64,000 bases of DNA from Roseobacter sp. MH60115 (GTDB lineage: Bacteria; Pseudomonadota; Alphaproteobacteria; Rhodobacterales; Rhodobacteraceae): positions 1 through 64,000 of the forward strand of contig NZ_JADOBQ010000003.1 in assembly GCF_015644665.1 (NCBI RefSeq). The letters are read 5' to 3'. The position numbers were made by a program, and so were the translations under genes. How positions within the stretch are numbered: position 1 is the first letter of the stretch; the number at the start of each line of letters is the position of its first letter. Below are positions 1 to 10,310 of this stretch, piece after piece. Under the pieces are notes generated by a model. That model did no database searches. It was not told the origin of the DNA and worked only from the letters and a program-made list of their open reading frames with translations.

Positions 1-76
1 TGTCTAGCTCAGACAATACAACCAAATCCGGCCACATCACGCGCTTGGCATGCGCCCTCCTGTGCCTGAAACCTTA

Positions 77-235
77 TTAGAGAAACGCCAAATTAGTGGT
101 ACTGAAACTGGGGGCTAGACACGCAGCGATTTGTTCGGCACTTACGAACTTGTCCTTGGCGGACCTTTTGGTCACGCCGGGAGGATTGATGTATGAGGCA
201 TCGCTGCCAGATATCTGCAAGGTAGCTGCGGCCAT
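77..235 (-). CDS. Small hypothetical protein, 52 aa
   Basis: An ATG-started frame of 52 codons with a good ribosome binding site (AAAGGAG, at 245-251 on the plus strand, nine bases before the start). The product is polar, with no signal peptide or membrane segment; it begins MAAATLQISG and ends NLAFL. I do not recognise a family. It is preferred over the opposite-strand frame at 96-314, which has a GTG start and no ribosome binding site. After its stop, another GGAGGG (55-60) precedes a frame starting near 40 that runs off the left end, so it may be the first gene of a small operon. Coding is plausible but unproven. Confidence 0.35.
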   Translation of the reverse strand: MAAATLQISGSDASYINPPGVTKRSAKDKFVSAEQIAACLAPSFSTTNLAFL

Positions 236-389
236 TTCGTTGTACTCCTTTAAACTTGAGCGACCAATGGCGGTCGTTCGGGCTTGGCTGAGTACGAATT
301 TAGCCGCTCTTTAAATGCAAAAAAAATTCGGTGAAAATTGCATTTTGCTGCAACGGGTTGCATCAAGTCCAGTTGCTAGAAAATGTGGG

Positions 390-913
390 TCATGCCTTGC
401 TCGTTGCGTTTTTGGTTAGTTCCGCAAGCAACGCATCTTTGTACGATTGAACGCAGTCATTGTCGGTTTTTTCTATACCCAGCGCAGAAGCAACCCAAGG
501 GAGGCTCGGTTCCGACTTTATAGTTTTTGGAGATTGACACCATTTCTCCAAGAGCAAATTCAGTTGTCTCCTAAAGGCTAGACGGTGATTTTTTCGCGGC
601 ACCAAATCTTTATGCGGTGTTCCTCTACCTACGACGAATTCAATTTCCGCCGTAATTTCTCTGGCGATTTGAAATGGAGGCTTACCCCGGCAGTAGAGGG
701 TTTTTTTATGAACATTCGCATAAACGGGTCTTCGCAATTGTACTTCTGATCGTTGATCGTTCTTACATTCCAGCGCTCGTCAATGCGCGGAAATAGACGG
801 CCTGCGACTTCTCCAGCTCGGTAATATTGAAGGGCGTCTTCGTAACTTCTAAGTGCTACGGGCTGTGATCCGGGATGCGCTTGCGTGCAAAGAATATCTT
901 CTAAGTCTGGCAC
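390..913 (-). pseudogene. Hypothetical protein split by a -1 frameshift at a run of seven A
   Basis: Two overlapping minus-strand frames (913 down to 629, and 737 down to 390) read as one protein of about 170 aa if the ribosome shifts by -1 at the seven-A run (plus-strand T at 701-707). In the upstream frame the run is read as ATA AAA AAA, the exact phase of an A_AAA_AAA slippery heptamer. After a -1 slip the frame continues K-T-L-Y-C-R-G-K without a stop. The alternatives are a one-base deletion or a sequencing error. The upstream frame also stays open to about 992 with coding-like residues but no ATG, GTG or TTG, so the 5' end may be damaged as well; the GTG at 913 is only a candidate start. 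The family is not recognised. Confidence 0.45.
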
Positions 914-1082
914 TCCGTGTTCACCGCACCTTTTGTGCCCTATTGACCCTACCCGCCAAAAATAATCAAATCCAATCGCATCTACTAGACCTCAATCCGA
1001 CAACAAACTGTTCTCAGATCTGATAAGATACTGAAAAGTGTAGGATAGTATCAACCTCGTTACACTCGATCGTAGGGTAAGC

Positions 1083-1172
1083 TGGCGGAGAGACAGGGAT
1101 TCGAACCCTGGGTGGGCTTGCACCCACAACGGTTTTCGAGACCGCCCCGTTCGACCACTCCGGCACCTCTCC
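1083..1172 (-). tRNA. tRNA-Ser (anticodon CGA)
   Basis: The reverse complement folds as a class II tRNA: acceptor GGAGAGG pairs with TCTCTCC, discriminator G, encoded CCA. The anticodon arm has stem GCGGT/ACCGT with loop CTCGAAA, giving anticodon CGA, which reads the serine codon UCG. A long variable arm (TGTGGGTGCAAGCCCAC) and a TTCGAAT T-loop follow, as expected for tRNA-Ser. The 3' end faces the AT-rich segment on the left. Confidence 0.95.
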
Positions 1173-1192
1173 GCGGGGGTCTGGTGCAGCGG

Positions 1193-1221
1193 CGTTTATT
1201 CGGCTTTTCGGCTTGTGACAA
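1193..1221 (-). promoter_or_regulatory. Candidate sigma-70 promoter of tRNA-Ser
   Basis: On the minus strand TTGTCA (-35) and TAAACG (-10) are separated by exactly 17 bases. The predicted start lies about 14 bases before the tRNA 5' end at 1172. Spacing and position fit; no transcript data are available. Confidence 0.5.
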
Positions 1222-1325
1222 GAGCGGATTAGCCAACCGAGCCTTTACACGGGAAATTTCATTGCCCCGACGCGGAAAACACTTAAGTTTTCTGTAACAG
1301 GCAAAACGCCCCACAGGAGACCGAC

Positions 1326-2165
1326 ATGATACCTCTGATCCGAGTTTGCGCTGCGTTCTTAATGATCACAGTGATGGCAGGCGTGCTTGCAGGCCCCGCA
1401 CGCACGGCCGATCTCGACCGGCTCGAAGCTTTTCTGGAAGTGACCGGCTTTGACGTGGCGCTTGAGAGCATCAAGCTGACGGCAGAGACGGCGCCCAACA
1501 TGATCGGGCTGGAGGCGGATGATTTCGGGTCGGAGTGGACCCGTCTGGTGGAAGACGTCTTCGATACCGACCAGATGCACGCCATGGCGCTGGACATCCT
1601 GTCCCAGACCCTGAGCGACGAGCTTCTGACCCATGCTGTGGATTTTTACGCCTCCGACCTGGGGCAACGTCTCGTCGTGGCGGAAAACGCCTCGCATATG
1701 AAGGAAGACGAGGAGCTCAAGAGCGAAAGCGGAGAGGCGATTGTTGCCGGGCTGGTGCAGATCGGCTCGCCCCGTCTGGAGGAATTGAAGCGGTTGAACA
1801 AGGCGACGGGATCCGAAGATGCCTCGATCCGCGCCATTCAGGAGGTGCAGGTGCGGTTTCTGATGGCGGCGGCAGCGGCGGGTGTGATCGAGCTGCGCAT
1901 GGACGAGGCTGATCTGCGCGAAAACCTCAAGTCGCAGGAAGGGGAGATGCGGCGCAGCATGCAGATCTCCGCGCTCTCCGGCTCGGCCTATACCTATCAG
2001 GCGTTTTCTGATGCCGATGTCACGGCCTATGCGGATGCGCTCGAAGACCCCAAGATGCAGCGGGTCTATGAATTGATGAATGCGGTGCAGTTTGAAATCA
2101 TGGCCAACCGCTATGAGGCCGTGGCCGATCGGATGAGCGCGTTACAACCCAGTCAGGACCTCTGA
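1326..2165 (+). CDS. DUF2059-type secreted protein (first of a tandem pair)
   Basis: Product of 279 aa with an N-terminal signal peptide (residues 1-28, hydrophobic core AAFLMITVMAGVLAG) and an otherwise helical, acidic sequence. The segment around LTHAVDFYASDLGQRLV (about residues 104-120) has the F-Y-x-S-x-x-G-x-x-L pattern typical of DUF2059, an envelope family of unknown function. A clear AGGAG lies eight bases before the ATG. The next gene starts three bases after the stop and encodes a similar protein, so the two are an operon and probably an ancient duplication. Family-level call only; no biochemical role is known. Confidence 0.7.
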   Translation: MIPLIRVCAAFLMITVMAGVLAGPARTADLDRLEAFLEVTGFDVALESIKLTAETAPNMIGLEADDFGSEWTRLVEDVFDTDQMHAMALDILSQTLSDELLTHAVDFYASDLGQRLVVAENASHMKEDEELKSESGEAIVAGLVQIGSPRLEELKRLNKATGSEDASIRAIQEVQVRFLMAAAAAGVIELRMDEADLRENLKSQEGEMRRSMQISALSGSAYTYQAFSDADVTAYADALEDPKMQRVYELMNAVQFEIMANRYEAVADRMSALQPSQDL

Positions 2166-2168
2166 ACG

Positions 2169-2975
2169 ATGCGCGCTGCCGTCCTTGCCTTTGCGTTTTG
2201 CCTGACGGCCGCGCCGCTCTGGGCGGACGCGCGGGTGACCGTGCTGATGGATGCGCTGCGGGTGCCGGAACTTGTAGATGCCTTGCGCACAGAAGGGTTG
2301 AGCGACGCCGAGGGCCTCAACGACGATATGCTGAACGGGCAGGGGGGCGCCTTCTGGCAGGAGCAGGTCTCTCAACTCTACGCGCCCAATGCCATCGAGG
2401 ACAGCTTTTACACGGCGTTGAAAACGGGCATGGACCCGGAGGCGCTCGACGTGGCGGTGCAGTTCTTCGACAGCCTGCGGGGGCAGCGGATCACAGCGCT
2501 GGAGATCGCCGCGCGCCGGGCCATGATGGATCCCTCCGTGGAAGAGACGGCCGCCGATGCCTTCGCCGATCTGCCGGAAGATGATCCGCATCGCCGTTTG
2601 CTGACGGCGTTCATTGCGGCCAATGGTTTTCTCGACCTGAACGTGGCTCTGACCATGAGCGCCAGCTACCAGTTCTCGCGCGGCCTGGCGGATGGCGGGT
2701 TGCTGCAGATGACAGAAGACCAGATCCTTGCGCAGGTATGGGAGTCGGAACAGACGTTGCGGACAGAGGCGCAATCCTGGCTGCACGGATACTTCCTGCT
2801 GGCCCAGCAACCGCTGGAGATCAGCGATCTGGAGGCTTATGAGGCGTTTTCGCGAAGTCCGGCGGGCAAGCAGCTGAACGCGGCTCTGTTCAAGGGGTAT
2901 GAGAATGTCTTTACCGACATCGCCTATGGTCTGGGGCGGGCGGTGGCGCTCAATGCTGCGGGCAACGATATCTGA
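2169..2975 (+). CDS. DUF2059-like secreted protein (second of a tandem pair)
   Basis: Product of 268 aa with a signal peptide (MRAAVLAFAFCLTAAPLWA). Two segments resemble the DUF2059 F-x-S-x-x-G pattern: VQFFDSLRGQRITALE (about residues 97-112) and EAFSRSPAGKQLN near the C-terminus. The layout parallels the upstream protein, so the pair look like diverged paralogues. It is translationally close to the first gene, and a strong terminator at 3031-3060 ends the unit. Function unknown; periplasmic location is inferred from the signal peptide. Confidence 0.6.
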   Translation: MRAAVLAFAFCLTAAPLWADARVTVLMDALRVPELVDALRTEGLSDAEGLNDDMLNGQGGAFWQEQVSQLYAPNAIEDSFYTALKTGMDPEALDVAVQFFDSLRGQRITALEIAARRAMMDPSVEETAADAFADLPEDDPHRRLLTAFIAANGFLDLNVALTMSASYQFSRGLADGGLLQMTEDQILAQVWESEQTLRTEAQSWLHGYFLLAQQPLEISDLEAYEAFSRSPAGKQLNAALFKGYENVFTDIAYGLGRAVALNAAGNDI

Positions 2976-3030
2976 GGGATCGTGCTTGACATGGGCGTGC
3001 GGGTGGTGCACATGGCGGCTTCATAAATGA

Positions 3031-3060
3031 GGTCCGGTTCGCCGGGCCTTGTTCTCTTAT
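3031..3060 (+). terminator. Intrinsic terminator after the DUF2059 pair
   Basis: GGTCCGG and CCGGGCC form a seven-pair stem around a TTCG tetraloop, followed by TTGTTCTCTT. It lies between the DUF2059 pair and rplU. Smaller hairpins follow in the rplU leader (CACTCC-GACC-GGAGTG at 3069-3084 and TGGCC-ATCA-GGCCA near 3097). Confidence 0.6.
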
Positions 3061-3160
3061 AAAACGATCACTCCGACCGGAGTGCGCTGTTCGAGGTGGC
3101 CATCAGGCCAAAACGCCCAATGCTGGGGACCACAGGACGCGGTTGAGCAAAGGAAATGCT

Positions 3161-3835
3161 ATGTTTGCAGTCCTCAAGACTGGCGGCAAGCAGTACAAGG
3201 TTCAGGCGGGCGATACGCTCCGCGTTGAGAAACTGGCTGCTGATGCGGGTGAAACCGTTCAATTCAACGATATTCTGATGCTGGGGGGCGACAAGACCGT
3301 TGTCGGCGCACCCTTCGTCAAAGACGCCGGCGTTCAGGCCGAAGTCGTCGATCAGGTCAAGGGCGAGAAGGTCATCAACTTCGTCAAGCGCCGCCGGAAG
3401 CACTCTTCCAAGCGCACGAAGGGCCACCGTCAGAAGCTGACCCTGATCAAGGTCACCGATATCCTGGCCTCCGGTGCGGATAAGTCGGGCGTGAAGGCCG
3501 CCATGGGCGCGGGCTCCGTTTCCGCAAAAGCGGTCGAAGCGGCAGCCCCCAAGAAAGCGGCCCCGAAGAAAGCCGAAGCCAAGGCCGATGCGCCCAAGGC
3601 AAAAGCAGCTCCCAAGGCGGCCAAGGCCGACGCGGGCGCGGACGATCTGAAAAAGCTGTCCGGCGTGGGCCCGGCGCTTGAGAAAAAACTGCATGAAGGC
3701 GGCGTCACCTCCTTTGCGCAGATTGCGGCATGGACCGAAGAGGACGTTGCTGCTATGGACGAGAAACTGTCGTTCAAGGGCCGGATCGAGCGTGAAGGCT
3801 GGATCGAACAGGCCAAAGAACTCAGCAAAGGCTAA
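3161..3835 (+). CDS. rplU: 50S ribosomal protein L21 with long C-terminal extension
   Basis: Residues 1-103 are a standard L21 (start [14 protein letters not shown]; core [16 protein letters not shown]), which binds 23S rRNA in the large subunit. The protein is 224 aa, about twice the usual length. The extra part is an Ala/Lys/Pro-rich linker followed by about 60 residues with a helix-hairpin-helix look ([19 protein letters not shown]). Such tails are known on L21 of Rhodobacterales. The ATG at 3161 is chosen because AAAGGAA precedes it; an in-frame TTG at 3143 would add six residues that L21 lacks. rpmA follows after 11 bases, the usual rplU-rpmA order. Confidence 0.95.
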   Translation: MFAVLKTGGKQYKVQAGDTLRVEKLAADAGETVQFNDILMLGGDKTVVGAPFVKDAGVQAEVVDQVKGEKVINFVKRRRKHSSKRTKGHRQKLTLIKVTDILASGADKSGVKAAMGAGSVSAKAVEAAAPKKAAPKKAEAKADAPKAKAAPKAAKADAGADDLKKLSGVGPALEKKLHEGGVTSFAQIAAWTEEDVAAMDEKLSFKGRIEREGWIEQAKELSKG

Positions 3836-3846
3836 GGAGAGACCAA

Positions 3847-4116
3847 ATGGCACATAAAAAAGCAGGTGGTTCATCCCGGAACGGTCGCGACTCAGCGGGT
3901 CGTCGCCTTGGCGTGAAACTCTACGGTGGCCAGGCGGCCATCCCCGGCAACATCATCGTGCGTCAGCGCGGCACCAAGTTCTGGCCGGGTGAAGGCGTGG
4001 GCATGGGCAAGGATCACACGATCTTTGCAACTGTCGATGGCGCCGTGACCTTCCACAAGGGTCTCAAGAACCGTACGTTTATTTCGGTCCTGCCGGTGGC
4101 GGAGGCCGCTGAATAA
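3847..4116 (+). CDS. rpmA: 50S ribosomal protein L27
   Basis: Product of 89 aa starting [19 protein letters not shown], the L27 N-terminus that reaches toward the peptidyl-transferase centre, followed by the conserved [19 protein letters not shown]. Length is normal for the family. It begins with AAA/GGAGAG upstream, 11 bases after rplU, and is co-transcribed with it. A terminator follows at 4146-4182. There is no N-terminal pro-sequence of the Firmicutes type. Confidence 0.97.
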   Translation: MAHKKAGGSSRNGRDSAGRRLGVKLYGGQAAIPGNIIVRQRGTKFWPGEGVGMGKDHTIFATVDGAVTFHKGLKNRTFISVLPVAEAAE

Positions 4117-4145
4117 GCCCTTTCCCAAGGACATGACACATTCAG

Positions 4146-4182
4146 GGGGATCGGCGACACCGCCGGTCCCCTTTCTCATTTT
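4146..4182 (+). terminator. Intrinsic terminator of rplU-rpmA
   Basis: GGGGATCGGCG pairs with CGCCGGTCCCC (one G-T pair) around an ACAC loop and is followed by a T-rich tract (TTTCTCATTTT). Confidence 0.65.
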
Positions 4183-4210
4183 CGCCACACCCACGTGTTA
4201 GGCCAAGCCG

Positions 4211-4723
4211 ATGTCAGAATGCATCCAGACCGACCGCCTCGTGCTGCGCCCCTTCCGGGACGCGGATGCGGCGCGTGTGGCGGAGCTCATCGGCACGCTG
4301 TCGGTGTCGCGCTGGCTGACGCGCGTGCCCTATCCGTATTCGCCGCAGAATGCGCGCGGGTTCTTTGCGCGCCACGCCGGGGACGACATGGTTTTGGCGG
4401 TGACCCGCGCAGACGATACGTCGGATAAGGTCATCGGCTGCTGTTCGATCCAAAACGAACTTGGCTATTGGCTGGGGCAACCGTTCTGGGGGCTGGGCTA
4501 TGCGTTCGAAGCGGCGACCGCGCTGGTCGGTCGCTACTTTCGCAGGCACCGAACCGATCTGCGATCCGGTTACATGCAGGGAAACGCGGCTTCGGCCCGC
4601 ATCCTGTCAAAGCTGGGGTTTCACCCCACCCGGATCGAGGTTGCGGAGTGTCTCGCCACGCGCACGCCTGTGACGCTGCAGAAAATGGCGCTGTCGCTCG
4701 AAGCATGGCGGGGCACGACATGA
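4211..4723 (+). CDS. GNAT family N-acetyltransferase (RimJ-like)
   Basis: Product of 170 aa. The start TDRLVLRPFRDADAARVAEL is the typical opening of RimJ/RimL-type GNAT enzymes, which move acetyl from acetyl-CoA to an amino group. The acetyl-CoA pyrophosphate loop is recognisable around YWLGQPFWGLGYAFEA (about residues 81-96), and NAASARILSKLGF is the conserved C-terminal helix. The stop overlaps the start of the LysE gene (ATGA). The substrate cannot be told from sequence; a second GNAT gene follows LysE. Confidence 0.85.
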   Translation: MSECIQTDRLVLRPFRDADAARVAELIGTLSVSRWLTRVPYPYSPQNARGFFARHAGDDMVLAVTRADDTSDKVIGCCSIQNELGYWLGQPFWGLGYAFEAATALVGRYFRRHRTDLRSGYMQGNAASARILSKLGFHPTRIEVAECLATRTPVTLQKMALSLEAWRGTT

Positions 4724-5322
4724 GCGTCGCGGTCACCTCTTTTGCGATTTTCGCGGCCAGTCAGGTCGGCACGCCGGGACCGGCCAATATGGCCCTGATG
4801 ACCACCGGGGCGCGCTATGGCTTTCGCGCCGCACTGCCGTTCGTGGCGGGTGTCGCGCTTGGCAAGCAGTTGGTGATCTGGCCCGTTGGCTTCGGCCTGA
4901 TGGAACTGGCAGAGCAGGCGCCCTGGGTCTTCGAGGCGCTAAAATACGCCTCGGCTGCCTACATCATCTGGTTGGCCTGGCGCGTGGCGCATGCGCGGTT
5001 GGGCGCCGTGGATCAGGCGCAGGCGGCCCCCGGTTTTGCCGCGGGCCTGATCGTGCACCCGCTCAACCCAAAGGCCTGGGCCATGATTGTGGGCGGATTC
5101 ACGGCCTTCGTGGCCCCCGGCACGCCGGTTATTGAGGCAACAGCAACCATTGCTGCTGTATTGCTCGGTTGCCAGGTTCTGCTGCATCCGCTCTGGACAC
5201 TTGCCGGTGAGGGGATCGCGCGCACCATAGCGGGAACGGCAATGGAACCTTATCTAATGTGGACCCTCGCGGCGGTAACCGTCGCGTCGGTGTTGTTCGT
5301 ATTGTTCGGAGGAGGGACATGA
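4720..5322 (+). CDS. LysE/RhtB family amino-acid exporter
   Basis: Product of 200 aa with about five or six hydrophobic segments. The N-terminal SQVGTPGPANMALMTTGARYG matches the family signature in which a G-P-(G/A)-P-N motif follows the first helix. HPLNPKAWAMIVGG marks the middle. These inner-membrane proteins export amino acids or their derivatives; the substrate is not predictable. The start at 4720 overlaps the GNAT stop by four bases, and the end overlaps the next GNAT gene in the same way, so the three are translationally coupled. A longer in-frame opening upstream is only the shadow of the GNAT gene. Confidence 0.85.
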   Translation: MSVAVTSFAIFAASQVGTPGPANMALMTTGARYGFRAALPFVAGVALGKQLVIWPVGFGLMELAEQAPWVFEALKYASAAYIIWLAWRVAHARLGAVDQAQAAPGFAAGLIVHPLNPKAWAMIVGGFTAFVAPGTPVIEATATIAAVLLGCQVLLHPLWTLAGEGIARTIAGTAMEPYLMWTLAAVTVASVLFVLFGGGT

Positions 5323-5861
5323 CGGTGGAAATGGGAAAGATCACGGTACAGCCGACCGTTGAAACGGAGCGTTTTGTTCTGCGGCCCCTGCGCAAGTCTG
5401 ACATGGGGCTGATTGAGCTTTATGGCGGCGATGAACGCGTGGCGCGCATGACCACCGGCATTCCACACCCGCTGCCGCCCGGCCGGACCGAAGCCTTTGT
5501 TACCCGCGCCATGTCGAATGACCGGGACGAGGACGTCTGGGCCATGGATGGCACCATCGCTGACGGCTCTGAGCTGATGGGCTTGATCTCGCTGGAGCGG
5601 ATGGATCGCGACCAGTCGGAGGTCAGCTATTGGGTCGCACCGCCCTATTGGAACACAGGCCTCGCGTCGGACGCGGTGCAAGCGCTGGTCGAGGCGAACC
5701 CGCTGGAGAACAAGACCATGTTCGCCAGTGTCTTTCAGGACAATCCGGCCTCGGCGCGGGTGCTGACACATTGCGGCTTTGAATACCTCGGCGATGCCGA
5801 AAGTTTCAGCGTGGCGCGCGACACCACGGTGCCCACCTGGACCTATTTGCGAAAACTGTGA
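5319..5861 (+). CDS. GNAT family N-acetyltransferase
   Basis: Product of 180 aa with TERFVLRPLRKSDMGLIEL near the start and NPASARVLTHCGFEYLGD near the end, both typical of RimJ-like GNAT proteins. The acetyl-CoA-binding loop is around YWVAPPYWNTGLASDAV. The ATG at 5319 is chosen because GGAGGAGGG stands just before it and it overlaps the LysE stop by four bases. It shares its fold with the GNAT gene upstream of LysE but is only distantly similar. obgE starts 35 bases downstream and may be read from the same transcript. Confidence 0.85.
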   Translation: MTVEMGKITVQPTVETERFVLRPLRKSDMGLIELYGGDERVARMTTGIPHPLPPGRTEAFVTRAMSNDRDEDVWAMDGTIADGSELMGLISLERMDRDQSEVSYWVAPPYWNTGLASDAVQALVEANPLENKTMFASVFQDNPASARVLTHCGFEYLGDAESFSVARDTTVPTWTYLRKL

Positions 5862-5887
5862 TTGAGGGCTGCGCCCCTTAAGGCTAG

Positions 5888-8025
<2,138 letters not shown>

Positions 8026-8082
8026 CAACGTGTTGAGCGCGGATTTCAATCTTTACGAGAATTAAAAACGGGATGTAGTGCA

Positions 8083-9348
8083 ATGAAAGATATGGATAAT
8101 ATCCCAGTGATGATGGCCGAGATCGGCGCGCGGGCAAAAGCCGCGGCAGCCAGCCTCGCCTTTGCCAGTGCCGAACGCAAGCACGCCGCCCTGATTTCCG
8201 CGGCAGAGCAGGTCTGGGCGGACCGCGCCGCCATTCTGGACGCCAATGCCAAGGATTTGGACTATGGGCGCGACAAAGGTCTGTCCGATGCGATGATGGA
8301 CCGGTTGGCGCTGGACGAAGACCGGCTGCGCGGCATCATCGACGGGCTGCGCGCCATCGCGGAGCAGGTCGATCCCGTGGGCGAGGTGATCGCGGAGTGG
8401 ACCCAGCCCACCGGGCTGCACATTCAACGGGTGCGCACACCGCTGGGCGTCGTTGGCGTGATCTATGAAAGCCGCCCCAATGTGACGGCCGACGCCGGGG
8501 CGCTGTGCCTCAAGGCAGGCAACGCCGTCATTCTGCGCGGCGGCTCGGAGAGTTTTCATTCGTCCTCAGCCTTACACGCGTGCCTCGTGAAAGGGCTGCG
8601 CGATGCCGGTCTGCCGGAGGATGCCATTCAGCTGGTGCCAACCCGCGACCGGGCGGCGGTGTCTGAAATGCTGACCATGACCGACACGATTGATGTGATC
8701 GTGCCGCGCGGCGGCAAGGGCCTTGTCGGTCTGGTGCAGCGCGAGGCGCGGGTGCCGGTTTTCGCGCATCTCGAAGGCATCGTGCACATCTACATCGACA
8801 AGGACGCCGACCCAGAGAAGGTGCTCAAAGTCGTGCTCAACGCCAAGACCCGGCGCACGGGCATCTGCGGCTCTGCGGAATGTCTGCTGATCCATGAAGA
8901 TATCGCGCAGACGATGGGGCGTGGCCTTATCCGCGCGCTGATCGACGCTGGTGTCGAAGTGCGCGCCGATGCGACATTGTCCGCGATCGAGGGCACCGTG
9001 GCGGCACAGGAAGACGACTGGGGGCGGGAGTACCTCGATATGATCATCGCGGCACGGGTGGTACCTGATCTTGATGCGGCGATGGATCACATTCGCACAC
9101 ACGGGTCGAACCACACGGATTGCGTCCTGACTGAAGACGCGGAGGTCGCGCGACGTTTCATGATGGAACTGGATTCCGCGATCCTGATGCACAACGCATC
9201 GACGCAATTCGCCGATGGCGGCGAATTCGGCATGGGCGCGGAGATTGGCATTGCCACAGGCAAAATGCACGCGCGCGGCCCGGTCGGGGCCGCTCAACTG
9301 ACCAGTTTCAAGTATCTGGTCACCGGGGACGGGACGGTGCGCGCCTGA
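8083..9348 (+). CDS. proA: Gamma-glutamyl phosphate reductase
   Basis: Product of 421 aa of the aldehyde dehydrogenase superfamily; it reduces gamma-glutamyl phosphate with NADPH to the semialdehyde in proline synthesis. Visible signatures are [34 protein letters not shown], the catalytic-cysteine segment [13 protein letters not shown] and the late [18 protein letters not shown]. Length is normal for ProA. It lies directly after proB and probably shares its transcript. Confidence 0.97.
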   Translation: MKDMDNIPVMMAEIGARAKAAAASLAFASAERKHAALISAAEQVWADRAAILDANAKDLDYGRDKGLSDAMMDRLALDEDRLRGIIDGLRAIAEQVDPVGEVIAEWTQPTGLHIQRVRTPLGVVGVIYESRPNVTADAGALCLKAGNAVILRGGSESFHSSSALHACLVKGLRDAGLPEDAIQLVPTRDRAAVSEMLTMTDTIDVIVPRGGKGLVGLVQREARVPVFAHLEGIVHIYIDKDADPEKVLKVVLNAKTRRTGICGSAECLLIHEDIAQTMGRGLIRALIDAGVEVRADATLSAIEGTVAAQEDDWGREYLDMIIAARVVPDLDAAMDHIRTHGSNHTDCVLTEDAEVARRFMMELDSAILMHNASTQFADGGEFGMGAEIGIATGKMHARGPVGAAQLTSFKYLVTGDGTVRA

Positions 9349-9390
9349 TCGCCCTGAGAGCCGCGCGCTTGGTGACGTGGTTGCAGGGCC

Positions 9391-9987
9391 TCAGAACCGC
9401 AGCTTGACCTGCGTGTCCGACATTTCCGTGACGATCCGGCGGCTCGCGTCCCCCGCGATGATCGGCAGCAAGGCGAATTGAACCTGCGCCGGCCGCAGGT
9501 CTGCAGGCGCGTCCCGGGTGGCCAGGATGTTCCAGAGCGGCTCATCGATATTCAGCTTGTCGGCCTGGCCATGCAGCAGCCAACTGCTGTCGTCATTGCT
9601 GATCTCGATACGCCCGCCATACGGCATCGCATTTTCCAGGCATTGCAACGCGAGAAAGGCCATGCGCACTTCGCCACGGGGCTGCGGGTCGAGCGGCCCC
9701 CAGGCCACATCCAGACGGCCACCGTCCATCAGGTCGTCAAGGATCGAGATCACCTCGGCACGACCCATCATCTGCTCCCCCGCCGCGCCAAAGGCGATAC
9801 GGAAGAACCGGATGCGGGCGCTGGCATTGCCGACGCTTTCCTGGATGAGATCAATTTCCGGGCCGGGTGTGCCACCCGACATGCCAAGAAGTTCCAGACC
9901 ATTGTTGATGGCGCCAATCGGCGATATCAGGTCATGGCAGATGCGGCTGCCGATCAGTGCGGCAAGGTTAATATTGCTGTGGCCCAT
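9391..9987 (-). CDS. chpT: Histidine phosphotransferase ChpT
   Basis: Product of 198 aa. SRICHDLISPIGAINNGLELL carries the phospho-accepting histidine (His18) in a histidine-kinase-like dimerisation helix, followed by a degenerate ATPase-like domain. This is the layout of ChpT, which passes phosphate from CckA to CtrA and CpdR in alphaproteobacterial control of cell cycle, motility or gene transfer. GGAGAC stands before the ATG at 9987. The divergent DUF3553 gene starts only 27 bases away, so each promoter must lie inside the neighbour's coding region or leader. Confidence 0.85.
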   Translation of the reverse strand: MGHSNINLAALIGSRICHDLISPIGAINNGLELLGMSGGTPGPEIDLIQESVGNASARIRFFRIAFGAAGEQMMGRAEVISILDDLMDGGRLDVAWGPLDPQPRGEVRMAFLALQCLENAMPYGGRIEISNDDSSWLLHGQADKLNIDEPLWNILATRDAPADLRPAQVQFALLPIIAGDASRRIVTEMSDTQVKLRF

Positions 9988-10014
9988 CTACTGTCTCCTG
10001 CGCGAAAGGGTGCC

Positions 10015-10197
10015 ATGGAAGATTTAAACGCGATCCTGTCACCCGGTATGCTTGTACGGCATCCGGACCGCCCCGAATGGGGGACAGGACAGGTCCAAAG
10101 CAACATAAACGCCCGTGTCACCGTGAATTTTCGCGACGAAGGGAAGATCGTCATTGATAGTACCCGTGTTGCCTTGACCCCGGTGTTTGATGGATGA
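10015..10197 (+). CDS. DUF3553 domain-containing small protein
   Basis: Product of 60 aa starting MEDLNAILSPGMLVRHPDRP, containing G-M-x-V-x-H-P-x-x-P-E-W-G-x-G-Q-V followed by VNFRDEGK. This matches the short beta-rich DUF3553 family, which resembles the Tudor-like N-terminal fold of CarD and UvrD tails. A GAAAGGG ribosome binding site precedes the ATG at 10015. A longer in-frame opening upstream is the antisense of chpT. No function is known; it sits head-to-head with chpT. Confidence 0.75.
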   Translation: MEDLNAILSPGMLVRHPDRPEWGTGQVQSNINARVTVNFRDEGKIVIDSTRVALTPVFDG

Positions 10198-10310
10198 AGA
10201 ACCTTGCCAAAAGGTTAACGCACACCTCTGGATTGTAAACCCGCGACAGCTGTTGCGTTGCAAGCACGCCGCCAATTCACTAAGAGCAAACCAGATTTCC
10301 GAAAACCAGG

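Larger units (their letters stand above)
1..1082. other. AT-rich accessory segment at the 3' end of tRNA-Ser
   Basis: This segment is visibly richer in A and T than the rest of the window and carries no recognisable core gene. It begins directly at the 3' (CCA) end of the tRNA-Ser gene, a usual target of tyrosine-recombinase elements. It holds a 52-codon ORF, a frameshifted gene and non-coding stretches (236-389 and 914-1082) in which I see no gene. No integrase and no second copy of the tRNA 3' end is visible, so calling it the edge of an island is an inference. The left end of the window cuts it. Confidence 0.45.

Noticed and set aside
96-314. 72-codon plus-strand frame in the accessory segment
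   Set aside because: GTG start without a ribosome binding site; the opposite-strand 52-codon frame has a proper start site.
1060-1314. Frame running through the tRNA-Ser gene
   Set aside because: It translates the tRNA and has no coding features.
2986-3014. TTGACA at 2986 as the rplU promoter
   Set aside because: The hexamer is perfect but the sequence 17 bases on (CACATG) is a poor -10, and the terminator at 3031-3060 would stop the transcript before rplU.
10198-10310. PHO box before olsB
   Set aside because: Ornithine-lipid genes can be phosphate-regulated, so I looked; GACAGCTGTTGCG is only a partial heptamer match and lacks the 7-4-7 repeat.
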